64,000 nt of DNA from Thermoflavimicrobium daqui (GCF_003313465.1 NZ_KZ845664.1:372001-436000), one strand, 5' to 3'. Positions 45,193 through 54,168 are shown, counted from the stretch's first letter. Numbers and translations are program-made. Notes: generated by a model from the sequence alone, not told the origin.

Positions 45193-46626
45193 ATGAGCAA
45201 AACCCATCACACCAATACAAACAATACACCACCTCTACCAATCATTCCGGGTCCAAAGGCGATTTTTGGCTGGAGAATAAATATGCTTAAGTTTTATCGT
45301 CATCCGTTTAGGTACTCACGTTGGTTATATCAAACCTATGGCAATCTGGTCGGACTTGAACAAGGAAACCCCTCAAATGTCTTTGCTTTCGGACCTGAAT
45401 TAAATTATCAGATTCTCACAAATTCAGATTTATTTGAGGTGAGTCCCTCCACTGTCGCAAAAGTACCACGCGATACAGCACTGGGTCGTATGTTTTTTAA
45501 TAACCTATCATTAATGACAGGTAAAAAACACAAACAACATCGTCGTTTAATACAACCTGCTTTTCATAGACAACAGATTATTCAATACTTGCAAGATATG
45601 GTTTATCTTACAGAACAACTAGTCAATGAATGGAAAGATCAAACTCGCATTGATCTAAATATAGAAATGAAGAAATTAACTCAGCGTATCGCTGTCAAGA
45701 CACTCTTTGGATTGTACAATGAAACAGAACTAGAACGAGCCGGCGCATTCATTCAAGGTCTGACCAAATCTTTACCCTTAGTCATCGCAGCCCCTATTGA
45801 TCTACCTGGCACCCCCTATCGTCGGACAGTGCGTTATGCCGAACAATTGGAAATGTATGTTCGTTCCCTGATCAAGCAAAAACGAGCTCAGCCAAATGCA
45901 CAAGATGTACTCGCCTCTCTGATCCAAGCTCATGATGAAGATGGTACCAAATTAAGTGACGAGGAGTTAATCGGTCACACTTTCTCTTTATTTGTCGCTG
46001 GACATGAGACGACAGCCAATGCTCTAACATGGATAATTTTCCTTCTCAGTCAACATCCTAATATTCACCAAAAACTCTTAGCAGAGCTAAACGATAAACT
46101 ACATGGAAATCCACCAACCGTGGAACAGCTCAGCCAATTATCTTTGCTCGAAGGAGTAGTGAAGGAAAGCTTACGCTTACTTCCTCCTGCAAGCATCGGA
46201 ATTCGGATTGCTACGGCTCCATGTACTTTAGGGGGTTATCAGCTTCCTAAAGGTTCAAATATATACTATAGTCAATTTGTTACACATCGATTACCTGAAC
46301 TATATGATGAACCCAATTGCTTCAAACCCGAACGTTGGGCTACGATCAAACGATCACCCTATGAATATCTTCCATTTAGTGCTGGGCAGCATATGTGTAT
46401 TGGTTGGAGTTTTGCTATACAGGAAATAAAAGTCGTCTTAGCTATCCTATTACAAAAGTACCGTTTTTCAGTTGTCCCTCATACTAAGATTCAACCCAAT
46501 TTAATGATGAGACCAGTTTATGGAATGCCAATGAACATTTCCCCACAAGACGGTCAGGTATCACAAGCACCTATTCGTGGAACAATTCATGAATTGATAG
46601 ATATACCTATAAGTTCATCTCTATAA
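45193..46626 (+). CDS. Cytochrome P450
   Basis: 477-residue soluble P450 without membrane anchor. I-helix AGHETTANAL near residue 275, ExxR in KESLRLLPP near 333, PERW near 392 and the haem loop FSAGQHMCIGW near 405-415 with the Cys thiolate are intact; His replaces the usual Arg two residues before Cys. It resembles family members of the CYP102-haem or CYP4-like clade. The electron donor is not in the window. An N-terminal Asn/Thr/Pro-rich stretch precedes PGPKAIFGW. Confidence 0.9.
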   Translation: MSKTHHTNTNNTPPLPIIPGPKAIFGWRINMLKFYRHPFRYSRWLYQTYGNLVGLEQGNPSNVFAFGPELNYQILTNSDLFEVSPSTVAKVPRDTALGRMFFNNLSLMTGKKHKQHRRLIQPAFHRQQIIQYLQDMVYLTEQLVNEWKDQTRIDLNIEMKKLTQRIAVKTLFGLYNETELERAGAFIQGLTKSLPLVIAAPIDLPGTPYRRTVRYAEQLEMYVRSLIKQKRAQPNAQDVLASLIQAHDEDGTKLSDEELIGHTFSLFVAGHETTANALTWIIFLLSQHPNIHQKLLAELNDKLHGNPPTVEQLSQLSLLEGVVKESLRLLPPASIGIRIATAPCTLGGYQLPKGSNIYYSQFVTHRLPELYDEPNCFKPERWATIKRSPYEYLPFSAGQHMCIGWSFAIQEIKVVLAILLQKYRFSVVPHTKIQPNLMMRPVYGMPMNISPQDGQVSQAPIRGTIHELIDIPISSSL

Positions 46627-46723
46627 TAAGAAGACGACGCAAAAGCAAAAAGAAAGAGATTTTCAAACAACATATCGTACTAATTTAATTCGAATTCAAG
46701 ATCAGCTATATATTGTAGAGAAA

Positions 46724-46753
46724 GGGATGACTCCCAACCTTTTGAGTCATCCC
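46724..46753 (+). terminator. Hairpin after the P450 gene
   Basis: GGGATGACTC (46724-46733) pairs with GAGTCATCCC (46744-46753); the T tail is modest. Confidence 0.55.
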
Positions 46754-46814
46754 CGTTATTTATGCTACAGTTACCTAGCATTAAAATAATTACCCTACTT
46801 TTATCTCACAAAAG

Positions 46815-46840
46815 AGACAGGATAACAATTTATCCTGTCT
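46815..46840. repeat. 10-bp perfect hairpin
   Basis: AGACAGGATA (46815-46824) pairs with TATCCTGTCT (46831-46840), followed by AAATAA. A second terminator is possible. Confidence 0.5.
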
Positions 46841-47375
46841 AAATAAGTATTGTATTGGTGACCATACGTGTAGAGAAACTTAAAGCTAATACAAAATGTA
46901 AAAATACTGAAGGAGGAATAAATGTAGATAGTTAAAATTGTATATTATTAATCAATATTTTCAGTCATTTACTCATCGTTATGCAGCTCATCTTCTTATA
47001 ACAACAAATTGATTTAAATTATCCTTCTGGTGGGTCACTAATCATGGTAACACCTCATTTTAAAATCAAATGAATTAACTAACACTTGGAGGATCGCCGA
47101 TTATTCTAAGCACCTCCTAGTTATTTTATAATATAATTTTACTCCTAACCAGAATCACAGTGATAATTATTGTTTTGGATTTTCTTCTGACTATTTTCAG
47201 TCCCCCCTATCATTTTTCTCTTTCATCTTGGGTACCTACAGTAACATAACATGAAATTTTAAACGAAATTAAATTCCCATCTTTTTATGACTATAAGCAT
47301 CGGGTTTTTTATAGATCCCACTATTAAAGGCGATGGATAACGACTTCTATGAATTTAACATACTTGCGTAAGAAA

Positions 47376-47727
47376 TCTCCCGCTTCTATAAGCGGCGAGA
47401 TGAATTACGGGTCAGACGAGAGAGGGAGGTTTTTTGACCCTCTCGCAAGTCTGACCATTTTTTCTCTTTTCAGAATTGTTTTTTGCCTACTTATTTCACC
47501 TCGATGTTTCCACGAAACAAACGTATCTACGGATCGCTTAGCGAGAAGTAGTAGATGGTCTGTTCCGACCCTAGTACATCCCTTTTGTACCTGTTGCTTA
47601 CTTAGGAATCCAGATGACTTTCCGATCACTTGGATCGAGTATCGAAGGGAAACCCTTCGATACGTGAGAGCTTCTTGATTCTGATGGTAAGAAACTCCCA
47701 CTTCTTAGCGTAAGTGGGAGAGGTTCA
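47376..47727 (+). ncRNA. Highly structured region resembling IS200/IS605-type ends or an orphan omegaRNA-like RNA
   Basis: Four hairpins occur in 350 bases: 47376-47400 (CCGCTT/AAGCGG), 47410-47456 (GGTCAGAC/GTCTGACC plus an inner GAGAGGG/CCCTCTC), 47639-47663 (11-bp perfect stem, AAA loop) and 47695-47720 (CTCCCACTT/AAGTGGGAG) followed by AGGTTCA. The last resembles right ends of IS200/IS605 elements, and AAATCTCCCGCTT near the left end echoes it. No transposase or TnpB is present. Confidence 0.35.
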
Positions 47728-48263
47728 TTGTTACAAAATCGAAATTGAAGGGTTTAAGTTTTAAGGCATGATTTGGATGGATGTTTGCAACAATGAATGC
47801 CTTTTCGACTCTTATTACATTGCCGTGATCCTTTAAATTCAAGGATCATGGCTTTTTTTGTTGTGATGAATAGAGTAGATAGTCTTAAGTTAATTAACAG
47901 ATTTACTATGGAATACAATTATTTTCATGTTATTTATGTTTAATGAATATTATGTATATGTACTTATTTATATGATAATAACTGGTTTTTTTATATTTAT
48001 ACTTGGAAATTAATATATTATTATTGATTTTTATTAGTGATTTATATAATATATTAAACATATTCTGGTTTAGTTTTTTCGGAGATAACATTTAGTATCT
48101 ACAAATTGTTAAACTATTTATTGTAATTCAATTATTATTAATCACTTTTTATTAAATTGTTAAATTCATAATTTTTAGGAAGAGGACAAAGGGTATTATT
48201 TTTTCCTTTAAATTATCTTAACAATTTAATTTTAGATATTTTTACAGAAGAGGAGGACTACCA
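47728..48263. other. AT-rich region upstream of the OPT transporter
   Basis: It contains the terminator at 47822-47859, then about 380 bases of very AT-rich DNA with a TAAATTGTTA/TAACAATTTA inverted repeat (about 48154 and 48220). It presumably includes the transporter's promoter. No gene is seen. Confidence 0.55.
47822..47859 (+). terminator. Strong intrinsic terminator without an obvious gene before it
   Basis: GCCGTGATCCTT (47822-47833) pairs with AAGGATCATGGC (47841-47852), then seven T. It would end transcripts from the structured region. Confidence 0.85.
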
Positions 48264-50177
48264 TTGAAAGCAACACAAACTAAACAGGATTCAGTTTCTT
48301 CATCGAAGTTTGTTCCTTACATTCCTGCTTCGAAGTCGTTACCTGAATTAACTGCTGTTGCCATTATTTTTGGGATTATTTTAGCAATTATCTTTGGAGC
48401 TGCGAATGCTTATCTAGGACTAAAAGTAGGTCTAACCGTAAGTGCTTCGATTCCAGCTGCTGTTATTTCCATGGCTATTTTACGAGGAATTTTTCGTCGA
48501 AAATCGATCTTGGAGAATAATATCGTTCAAACGATGACAACTGCCGGTGAAGCGGTGGCTGCCGGAGCGATTTTTACGATTCCTGCTTTGTTTTTATGGG
48601 ATTTAAAGCCTAGTCAACTATTGATTGTATTCATCGCGATTACAGGTGGAATTATGGGTACACTAATGATGGTTCCACTTAGACGCTTACTTATCGTCAA
48701 AGAGCATGAAACATTACCATATCCTGAAGGAACCGCTTGTGCAGAGGTTTTGAAATCGGGAGAAACAGGTGGGAATAGTGCTCGTCTGATCTTCTCAGGA
48801 TTTATTATTGGTGGATTATTTAAAGCACTGGGAGATGGATTTAAGTTATTTAAAACTTCTGTTGAGGCCAAAGTAGTTGGTCTTAAAAATGCTGTTGTTG
48901 GGATGGATGCTATGCCAGCGATGCTTGGGGTCGGTTATATTATCGGACCACGAATTGCTGGTGAAATGATTGCAGGTGGACTGCTTGCATCACTCGTTTT
49001 CGTACCACTCATTAGTTTCTTTGGAGCTAGCAATACCGGGGTGATCTTCCCTGCAGACATAACGATTGGAAAGATGGTCGCAGGTGATGTTTATGGTAAT
49101 TATATCCGCTATATTGGTGCGGGAGCTGTGGCGATGGGAGGAATTATCACCTTAATCAAAACACTTCCAACTCTATTTACTTCTGTTCGCGATACAGTCA
49201 TCGGTCTGAGAGGAAAAGGTAGAGGTGTGCGAACTCTCGAACGTACAGATCAAGACATATCGGGTAAATGGTTAGTCATTGGAATTATCGCAGTGATTTT
49301 AGTGATTGCTTTTAATCCGATGACGCATATTGGCATTGTTGGAGCTATTGCTATCGCGATATTTGGATTCTTATTTGTGGCTGTAGCATCAAGGGTTGTC
49401 GGAATTGTAGGAAGTTCATCGTTGCCCGTTTCTGGTATGACTATTGCTACCTTATTAATTGTAACTGTGATTTATAAAGCAATGGGAATGTCTGGAACCA
49501 AAGGAATGGCAACAGCACTAATTACAGCAGCTATTATTTGTATGGCGCTTGCCATCGCTGGTGACATTTCTCAAGACTTAAAAACAGGTTATTTAGTGGG
49601 AGCTACTCCTTGGAAACAGCAGCTCGCTATGATGATTGGAGTAGTTGCAAGTGGTTTAACCATTGGATTTATCCTTATATTGTTTGATCAAGCCTATCAT
49701 TTGGGTAGTGACGCTCTACCAGCTCCTAAAGCCGTACTCATGAAGATGATCATTGAAGGATTAATGGATGGAAATTTACCTTGGGAATTAATCTTTATCG
49801 GTGCTGCGCTTGCAATCTCAATCGAGTTTTTAGGATTAAACTCTTTAACGGTAGCGGTTGGTTTCTACTTACCACTTGCAACAAGTGTACCGATTATGAT
49901 CGGTGGAGCCATTCGTTGGTTAACGGAGCGCTTTAGCAAAGAACCAAAGCTAAAAGCTGAGCGTAGCGAAAGAGGAACCTTATTTGCATCTGGTTTAATT
50001 GCCGGGGAAGCTTTAATTAGTGTGGTTGTTGCTCTCTTAATTGTTCCTGGTATTGTGAACCCAGATGCACCTGCAAAAATAGATAGTATGCTATTACCAT
50101 TTGTACTCTTTATTGCATTAGGTGCAGTCTTATGGTGGATATCGGTAAAATCCAGTAAGAAAAAACAGGAAGGGTAA
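48264..50177 (+). CDS. OPT-family oligopeptide/metal-chelate transporter
   Basis: 637 residues with roughly 15 hydrophobic segments, starting FVPYIPASKSLPELTAVAII. GAANAYLGLKVGLTVSASIP near 45-65 and LPYPEGTACAEVLKSGE near 150 are family motifs. Bacterial OPT proteins import peptides or siderophore-like metal chelates by proton coupling. TTG 48264 has AGAGGAGG upstream. A PqqD-like gene follows after six bases, so the two are expressed together. Confidence 0.88.
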   Translation: MKATQTKQDSVSSSKFVPYIPASKSLPELTAVAIIFGIILAIIFGAANAYLGLKVGLTVSASIPAAVISMAILRGIFRRKSILENNIVQTMTTAGEAVAAGAIFTIPALFLWDLKPSQLLIVFIAITGGIMGTLMMVPLRRLLIVKEHETLPYPEGTACAEVLKSGETGGNSARLIFSGFIIGGLFKALGDGFKLFKTSVEAKVVGLKNAVVGMDAMPAMLGVGYIIGPRIAGEMIAGGLLASLVFVPLISFFGASNTGVIFPADITIGKMVAGDVYGNYIRYIGAGAVAMGGIITLIKTLPTLFTSVRDTVIGLRGKGRGVRTLERTDQDISGKWLVIGIIAVILVIAFNPMTHIGIVGAIAIAIFGFLFVAVASRVVGIVGSSSLPVSGMTIATLLIVTVIYKAMGMSGTKGMATALITAAIICMALAIAGDISQDLKTGYLVGATPWKQQLAMMIGVVASGLTIGFILILFDQAYHLGSDALPAPKAVLMKMIIEGLMDGNLPWELIFIGAALAISIEFLGLNSLTVAVGFYLPLATSVPIMIGGAIRWLTERFSKEPKLKAERSERGTLFASGLIAGEALISVVVALLIVPGIVNPDAPAKIDSMLLPFVLFIALGAVLWWISVKSSKKKQEG

Positions 50178-50183
50178 AAGATA

Positions 50184-50549
50184 ATGTCCAATTCTTTCCT
50201 GAAAAAAAAAGGTAAAGAAAATGTCTTGGATAAAATCCCTGTTTTAAAAGAACTATATCAACTTGAATCCATTGATGAAGAAACCGTCCAAGTGGTTATT
50301 CCACGAACGAGTTTTATTGAACGACTTTCCGTTCGCTTTTTAAAGCAACCTTCACATATTCGTGTACGACTTGATCGTTTAGGAAGTTTTGTGATTGGTT
50401 GCTGTGATGGAAAGCATCGTGTCGAAGAAATTCAAGAGAAATTAATCGATCACTTTGGTGAAGAAGCAGAACCAGTATTACCTCGATTAGTTCAATTTCT
50501 TCAAATCATGGAGGTTAATGGTTGGATTACTTGGAAAGAGGCTGACTAA
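50184..50549 (+). CDS. PqqD-like (RRE-fold) protein
   Basis: 121 residues. The segment RVRLDRLGSFVIGCCDGKHR then VEEIQEKLIDHFGEEAE and FLQIMEVNGWI has the PqqD layout of a winged-helix domain that usually binds RiPP precursor leaders. There is no RiPP precursor, radical SAM or other modifying enzyme nearby. The partner is an OPT transporter, so a peptide- or cargo-recognition role for uptake is conceivable. The N-terminal 40 residues are extra. Confidence 0.72.
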   Translation: MSNSFLKKKGKENVLDKIPVLKELYQLESIDEETVQVVIPRTSFIERLSVRFLKQPSHIRVRLDRLGSFVIGCCDGKHRVEEIQEKLIDHFGEEAEPVLPRLVQFLQIMEVNGWITWKEAD

Positions 50550-50567
50550 AAAGGTCAGCCTCTTTTT
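50535..50567 (+). terminator. Intrinsic terminator overlapping the PqqD-like stop codon
   Basis: AAAGAGGCTGAC (50535-50546) pairs with GTCAGCCTCTTT (50554-50565), followed by TTT. Confidence 0.88.
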
Positions 50568-50638
50568 TATACATATATGCATGAGATCCGTGAAAATCAC
50601 ACATGTTAATGATATAAATAAATGCTGGATGTGATTGG

Positions 50639-50818
50639 ATGCAATTGGCGCTTTGGTTTAAATGGATGATTGTGATCCTTGATGTACTTTTTATAGGTAC
50701 TTTGTTTGTAGTAGGTTTTTATCGAACACACCAGCTTCCTACAGAAATACAAGAAATAGACGAATTTGAGGAAATAACTTCTACGAATCAAAGAGAGTGG
50801 CCATGTCAAAATGACTAG
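50639..50818 (+). CDS. 59-residue single-pass membrane protein
   Basis: A small frame with one clear hydrophobic helix (about residues 8-28, WMIVILDVLFIGTLFVVGFY) and an acidic tail rich in Glu (IQEIDEFEE). The ribosome site is weak (GGATGTG). The gene ends inside a bidirectional terminator, which supports a real transcription unit here. Function unknown. A minus-strand frame overlaps it but lacks protein-like composition. Confidence 0.5.
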   Translation: MQLALWFKWMIVILDVLFIGTLFVVGFYRTHQLPTEIQEIDEFEEITSTNQREWPCQND

Positions 50819-50831
50819 CCACTCTCTTTAT
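50792..50831. terminator. Bidirectional terminator between the small membrane protein and SDR genes
   Basis: AGAGAGTGGC (50792-50801) pairs with GCCACTCTCT (50818-50827), then TTATTT; it lies between convergent genes. Confidence 0.75.
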
Positions 50832-51639
50832 TTATAGAAAGTCCATTTTCAACGGTGGAGAACGACTTTTGCTGTGTAAAGAAAGAATCATACATCTTTT
50901 TACATAGAGCCATATAAAGTTTTGGAGCAATCCGTTTGAAAAGAAGCAGCCAAAATAGCTTCTTTGGGATAACTTTCACTCGAGGTCGGTCGATAAGTTT
51001 GATCGTTTCATTAGCGACTGTCTCTGGATCGAGTAATTGACGTGCAATTAAGGATGGAAAAAGAGTTTTAGGATCTTTACCTTGGAAGAAAGGTGTTTGT
51101 ACAGGACCAGGACACAAGATACCTACTTGAATTTGAGATCCATATTCAAGCTGTAGGGACTCAGAAAATCCGATCAATGCAAATTTAGAAGCGGAATAAG
51201 CTGATAAATTGGGAACGCCTGTTAGCCCAGCGATGGAAGCAATATTAATGATTTTTCCCCCGCCTGCACCCAGCATAGAGGGTAAGATTGCTTGGATTAA
51301 GCGAACAGTTGCCAAATAGTTGGTCTCTAAAATTCCTTGATAATCAGTAAAGGAAGTTTCTAATGTACCACCAAATGTCCCATACCCAGCATTATTAATC
51401 AGAATATCGATCTGTCCGTATTTGCTATATGCATACTGGACTAGTTTTTTTACTTGCTCCTGTTGTGTAATATCCGTTACAAAATAGTCACATTCCAATT
51501 CATGAGCAAGGGATTGGAGCTTATCCAGTCGGCGTGCGACTAGGAGTGGGAAATACTGATGGGTTCTAACCAGTTTCCTTGCTATGGCTTCACCAATCCC
51601 GCTCGATGCACCGGTTAAGAGAACAATCTTTTTAGTCAT
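50815..51639 (-). CDS. Short-chain dehydrogenase/reductase
   Basis: 274 residues. The Rossmann motif TGASSGIG is near residue 9, NNAGYG near 88, the catalytic Ser in INIASIAG near 138 and YSASK near 153; the proton relay is complete. The C-terminal extension (FWLLLFKRIAPKLYMALCKKMY) is hydrophobic/basic and may touch the membrane. The ribosome site is AAAGGA. It lies 18 bases after the class II aldolase-domain gene, so it is probably the second gene of that operon. Substrate unknown. Confidence 0.85.
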   Translation of the reverse strand: MTKKIVLLTGASSGIGEAIARKLVRTHQYFPLLVARRLDKLQSLAHELECDYFVTDITQQEQVKKLVQYAYSKYGQIDILINNAGYGTFGGTLETSFTDYQGILETNYLATVRLIQAILPSMLGAGGGKIINIASIAGLTGVPNLSAYSASKFALIGFSESLQLEYGSQIQVGILCPGPVQTPFFQGKDPKTLFPSLIARQLLDPETVANETIKLIDRPRVKVIPKKLFWLLLFKRIAPKLYMALCKKMYDSFFTQQKSFSTVENGLSINKESG

Positions 51640-51657
51640 CTATTTTATATCCTTTAT

Positions 51658-52746
51658 TTATGACATGGGAACTTGGGGTAAGATACGACCTTCAATCCGT
51701 TCAAAGATATCTTCGAGACTCTTTCCTGTGATTGTAAGACCATGATTTTTTAAACCAACCACTGCACGTGTGGGGTCTTCTGCCTGACGGATTTGCTCTG
51801 CGACCGCCTCAGCCAGCTGAATGGTTCCACAAGGATAGTTAATTTCTGTAGAAGGGATATCTTCCATCCAAGCATGAATATGTACAATAGCCCCTACCTC
51901 TGGATGTTCAGTATAGATCATCCAATGTTCAATGGCATCGACAGAGGCTCGACGAGGAGTAACATGAGGTGGTACGCTGATTTCCATTGATAAATCTTTG
52001 TCGTTAAACGATTTGATATATAGGATATCGCGACCGATCTCGGTTAAAGAGGCCTTATTTACTCCACTGGCGCTCATCCAAAACTCATTTTTCTGTTTGC
52101 GTGCACTTAGATTCCCATAGCTAAGTCCACCAATTCCATATAGACGTTGAATATGACGAAGCTCTTTGGGGGATAAAAGTTGATCAATCGGAAATGGTGT
52201 AGGGAGAAGATTCAATTGATCTAATTTTTGTCCGGCTTTACGTAAGCTTGAAGTAATCTCATCTCCCTGCCATAAGTCTTGTGGTAAGTCTGGAATAAAA
52301 ATATTATCAATCACTAACTGTGAAGTAGCAAGTGGACGAATGCGATTGAAAACTTCCTGAAAGTAATCAGGGCTTGCTTCCTTATGTTTTGTCGAATAAC
52401 ATCCTTGCTCCAAAGTAACAAAATATGTTTGATGTGGGACAGATGAACGATCGAGATAGATCATCATGTTACCAAGTGAGCGTATAAGAAGTGGATAGGC
52501 TTTTTGTAATATATGTTGAGTGGGTTGATTATTTTCCACAATACTTAATACAAAGGTTCCTTTTCCTTTTCTACGAAAGTATTGTGGGTCAGCCGGATCA
52601 ACAAAGTTAAATACGAGTTGAACATCTGGATACGATTCTTCTACAAAATTATACCCATTGGTTTGCATAATACGTTTTAAGCCTGTAGCAAAGCGATCTA
52701 ATGTAAGGGTTTTTTTTGAGTTACCTATCATGGTAAATGTTTGCAT
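51658..52746 (-). CDS. Class II aldolase/adducin-domain protein with a unique N-terminal domain
   Basis: 362 residues from ATG 52746 (GGAGGA upstream; a longer start would use the ribosome site as codons). The C-terminal half (about 175-355) matches the class II aldolase/AraD fold: GGLSYGNLSAR, MSASGVNKASL, VGAIVHIHAWM with a His-x-His metal pair, and VVGLKNHGLTITG with the third His. The N-terminal 170 residues are not familiar. With the adjacent SDR it suggests a small sugar- or hydroxyketone-related pathway; that is an inference. Confidence 0.75.
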   Translation of the reverse strand: MQTFTMIGNSKKTLTLDRFATGLKRIMQTNGYNFVEESYPDVQLVFNFVDPADPQYFRRKGKGTFVLSIVENNQPTQHILQKAYPLLIRSLGNMMIYLDRSSVPHQTYFVTLEQGCYSTKHKEASPDYFQEVFNRIRPLATSQLVIDNIFIPDLPQDLWQGDEITSSLRKAGQKLDQLNLLPTPFPIDQLLSPKELRHIQRLYGIGGLSYGNLSARKQKNEFWMSASGVNKASLTEIGRDILYIKSFNDKDLSMEISVPPHVTPRRASVDAIEHWMIYTEHPEVGAIVHIHAWMEDIPSTEINYPCGTIQLAEAVAEQIRQAEDPTRAVVGLKNHGLTITGKSLEDIFERIEGRILPQVPMS

Positions 52747-52953
52747 AAGAAATTCCTCCATTCAGAGTCGTGTTAGTTATTTTTACCAATGATTTTAAAT
52801 TTATAAGGAGTGATTTCTTGAAAAGATTACTTTTTATGTACAGAGGATATGTAAAATTGAAAATTAAAATATATAAAGTAGCTACTTGATAATTGTCTGA
52901 GTTTAAAAGAGTCCTTTTGTTTTTTAAAGTTTAATGAGTAGTGATATTTTTTG
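52747..52953. other. Divergent promoter region
   Basis: About 290 AT-rich bases between divergent starts (52746 minus, 53040 plus). The plus-side promoter is at 52954; the minus-side promoter is not placed. Confidence 0.5.
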
Positions 52954-52982
52954 TTGATAGATTTATCGGATATAAATATAAT
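52954..52982 (+). promoter_or_regulatory. Sigma-A promoter of the GPP34-like gene
   Basis: TTGATA (52954-52959), 17 bp, then TATAAT (52977-52982). Confidence 0.75.
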
Positions 52983-53039
52983 CTTAAATGTTAATGAAAT
53001 ATTAATTCTATATTTAACCATAAGAAAATGGAGGCCATT

Positions 53040-53858
53040 ATGAGAGATTCACTTACTCTTACAGAGAAATTTGCTTTACTTTATATGAATGGACTGAATC
53101 ATGATGAAGACGTATTTGCTGAAGAATACAAAGAAGAAAAGAATATGTATGCGATATTGATTGAGCTTCTGATGGAGAAGTGTATTCAAATAAATGATCG
53201 ACGTGTAGTTGAATTTGTTCAACCTCCTTTAGATCAACCTAAATATATGAATTTGGTCATTAAAGCTTTATCTGATCCCAATCCTTTACTAGCAAGAAAG
53301 CTCAAATCTTGGGTTGACTTTTTTAAAGCACGTGAGGAACTCCTTCATAAAATTCATTCGGATATTTTAGACAGATTGAAAAATAAAGACTTATTATTTG
53401 ATATAGAGGAAAAACAGGTTTATTTAGTGATGACAAAAACCATCTATCACTTGGAAACAGATACTACCGAAAGTATGATAAAGCAAATGAAAAAAGAACT
53501 AATGGGAGATGAACCACTAACCAAGCAAACTTTTGCTTTATACCTTCTGCTTAAGATTACAAAGGTAGTAGACTATTATTTCTCTAAAGATATACAACGT
53601 AAAATAAATCAGATTCTAGATCTATATCTAACAGAAAATCAAGAAATTAAAGGCTGGATTCGTCAATTGCTCAGTACAGGAACAAAAGCTCCTAAAAAGA
53701 AGAATAAAGTAAAACGGAAGACAGATGAAGAAGATGATGAAGCTATCTATGAAAATGATAGAGAAGAAGATAATGATAACCAAGAAGGTGATGATGACGA
53801 AGATGAAGAAGGATTCATAGAGGCTGTTGGAGAATTTTTGTCTGAGATCTTTGACTAA
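53040..53858 (+). CDS. GPP34 (GOLPH3)-like protein with acidic tail
   Basis: 272 residues from ATG 53040 (GGAGG six bases upstream). The beginning LTLTEKFALLYMNG, alternating helices with LLMEKCIQIND, and a central LLKITKVVDYYFSKDI resemble the GPP34 domain, which in eukaryotes binds phosphoinositides and in bacteria is mostly uncharacterised. A Lys-rich linker (about 220-232) is followed by about 30 very acidic residues and a hydrophobic end (FIEAVGEFLSEIF). The family assignment is tentative. Confidence 0.55.
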   Translation: MRDSLTLTEKFALLYMNGLNHDEDVFAEEYKEEKNMYAILIELLMEKCIQINDRRVVEFVQPPLDQPKYMNLVIKALSDPNPLLARKLKSWVDFFKAREELLHKIHSDILDRLKNKDLLFDIEEKQVYLVMTKTIYHLETDTTESMIKQMKKELMGDEPLTKQTFALYLLLKITKVVDYYFSKDIQRKINQILDLYLTENQEIKGWIRQLLSTGTKAPKKKNKVKRKTDEEDDEAIYENDREEDNDNQEGDDDEDEEGFIEAVGEFLSEIFD

Positions 53859-53921
53859 ACTTCTCCTGCCTTTTCGTCAAGAAAAGAAAGCTTAGGAACC
53901 CCCATGAAAAGAGATTTTACA

Positions 53922-53955
53922 GGAAATAGCCCGTCTAAAAGGCGGGTTATTTCCA
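53922..53955 (+). terminator. Hairpin after the GPP34-like gene
   Basis: GGAAATAGCCCG pairs with the CGGGTTATTTCC arm (one G-U pair); the tail is weak. Confidence 0.6.
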
Positions 53956-54168
53956 TTTGTAATGGTTGATATTATTAATCGAGATAGGAGGAATGATTAA
54001 AAAATAACCTTTTTGCTTCGTTTTCTGTCCCTTATAAGCAGCCCTTATATGATTGCCTGAAGTTTATGAGAGCTTTTTTGCTATTGATTTAGAAATAAAA
54101 AGTCGATAAGTCGATGAAGATTCGTACATACTATCTATAAACGAACTACAACTAAAAGGAGACTAAAA
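53956..54168. other. Intergenic region before tepA
   Basis: The whole gap from the GPP34-like gene is 310 bases including the hairpin above. It probably holds the tepA promoter, but no clear -35/-10 pair is seen. It marks the end of the accessory segment. Confidence 0.5.

Larger units (their letters stand above)
46627..47348. other. Non-coding region after the P450 gene
   Basis: It holds two hairpins (46724-46753 and 46815-46840) and two similar minus-strand peptide-like frames near 47019-47113. One ribosome-site-like GGAGG at about 46913 is followed by ATG TAG. No normal gene is seen. Confidence 0.55.

Noticed and set aside
47349-47701. Overlapping frames of about 100 codons on both strands
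   Set aside because: Both lie across the four-hairpin region; the inverted repeats explain the open frames, and neither product looks like a protein family.
50606-50809. 67-codon minus-strand frame
   Set aside because: Overlaps the better-supported plus-strand membrane protein, has no ribosome site and unusual Tyr/Lys-rich composition.
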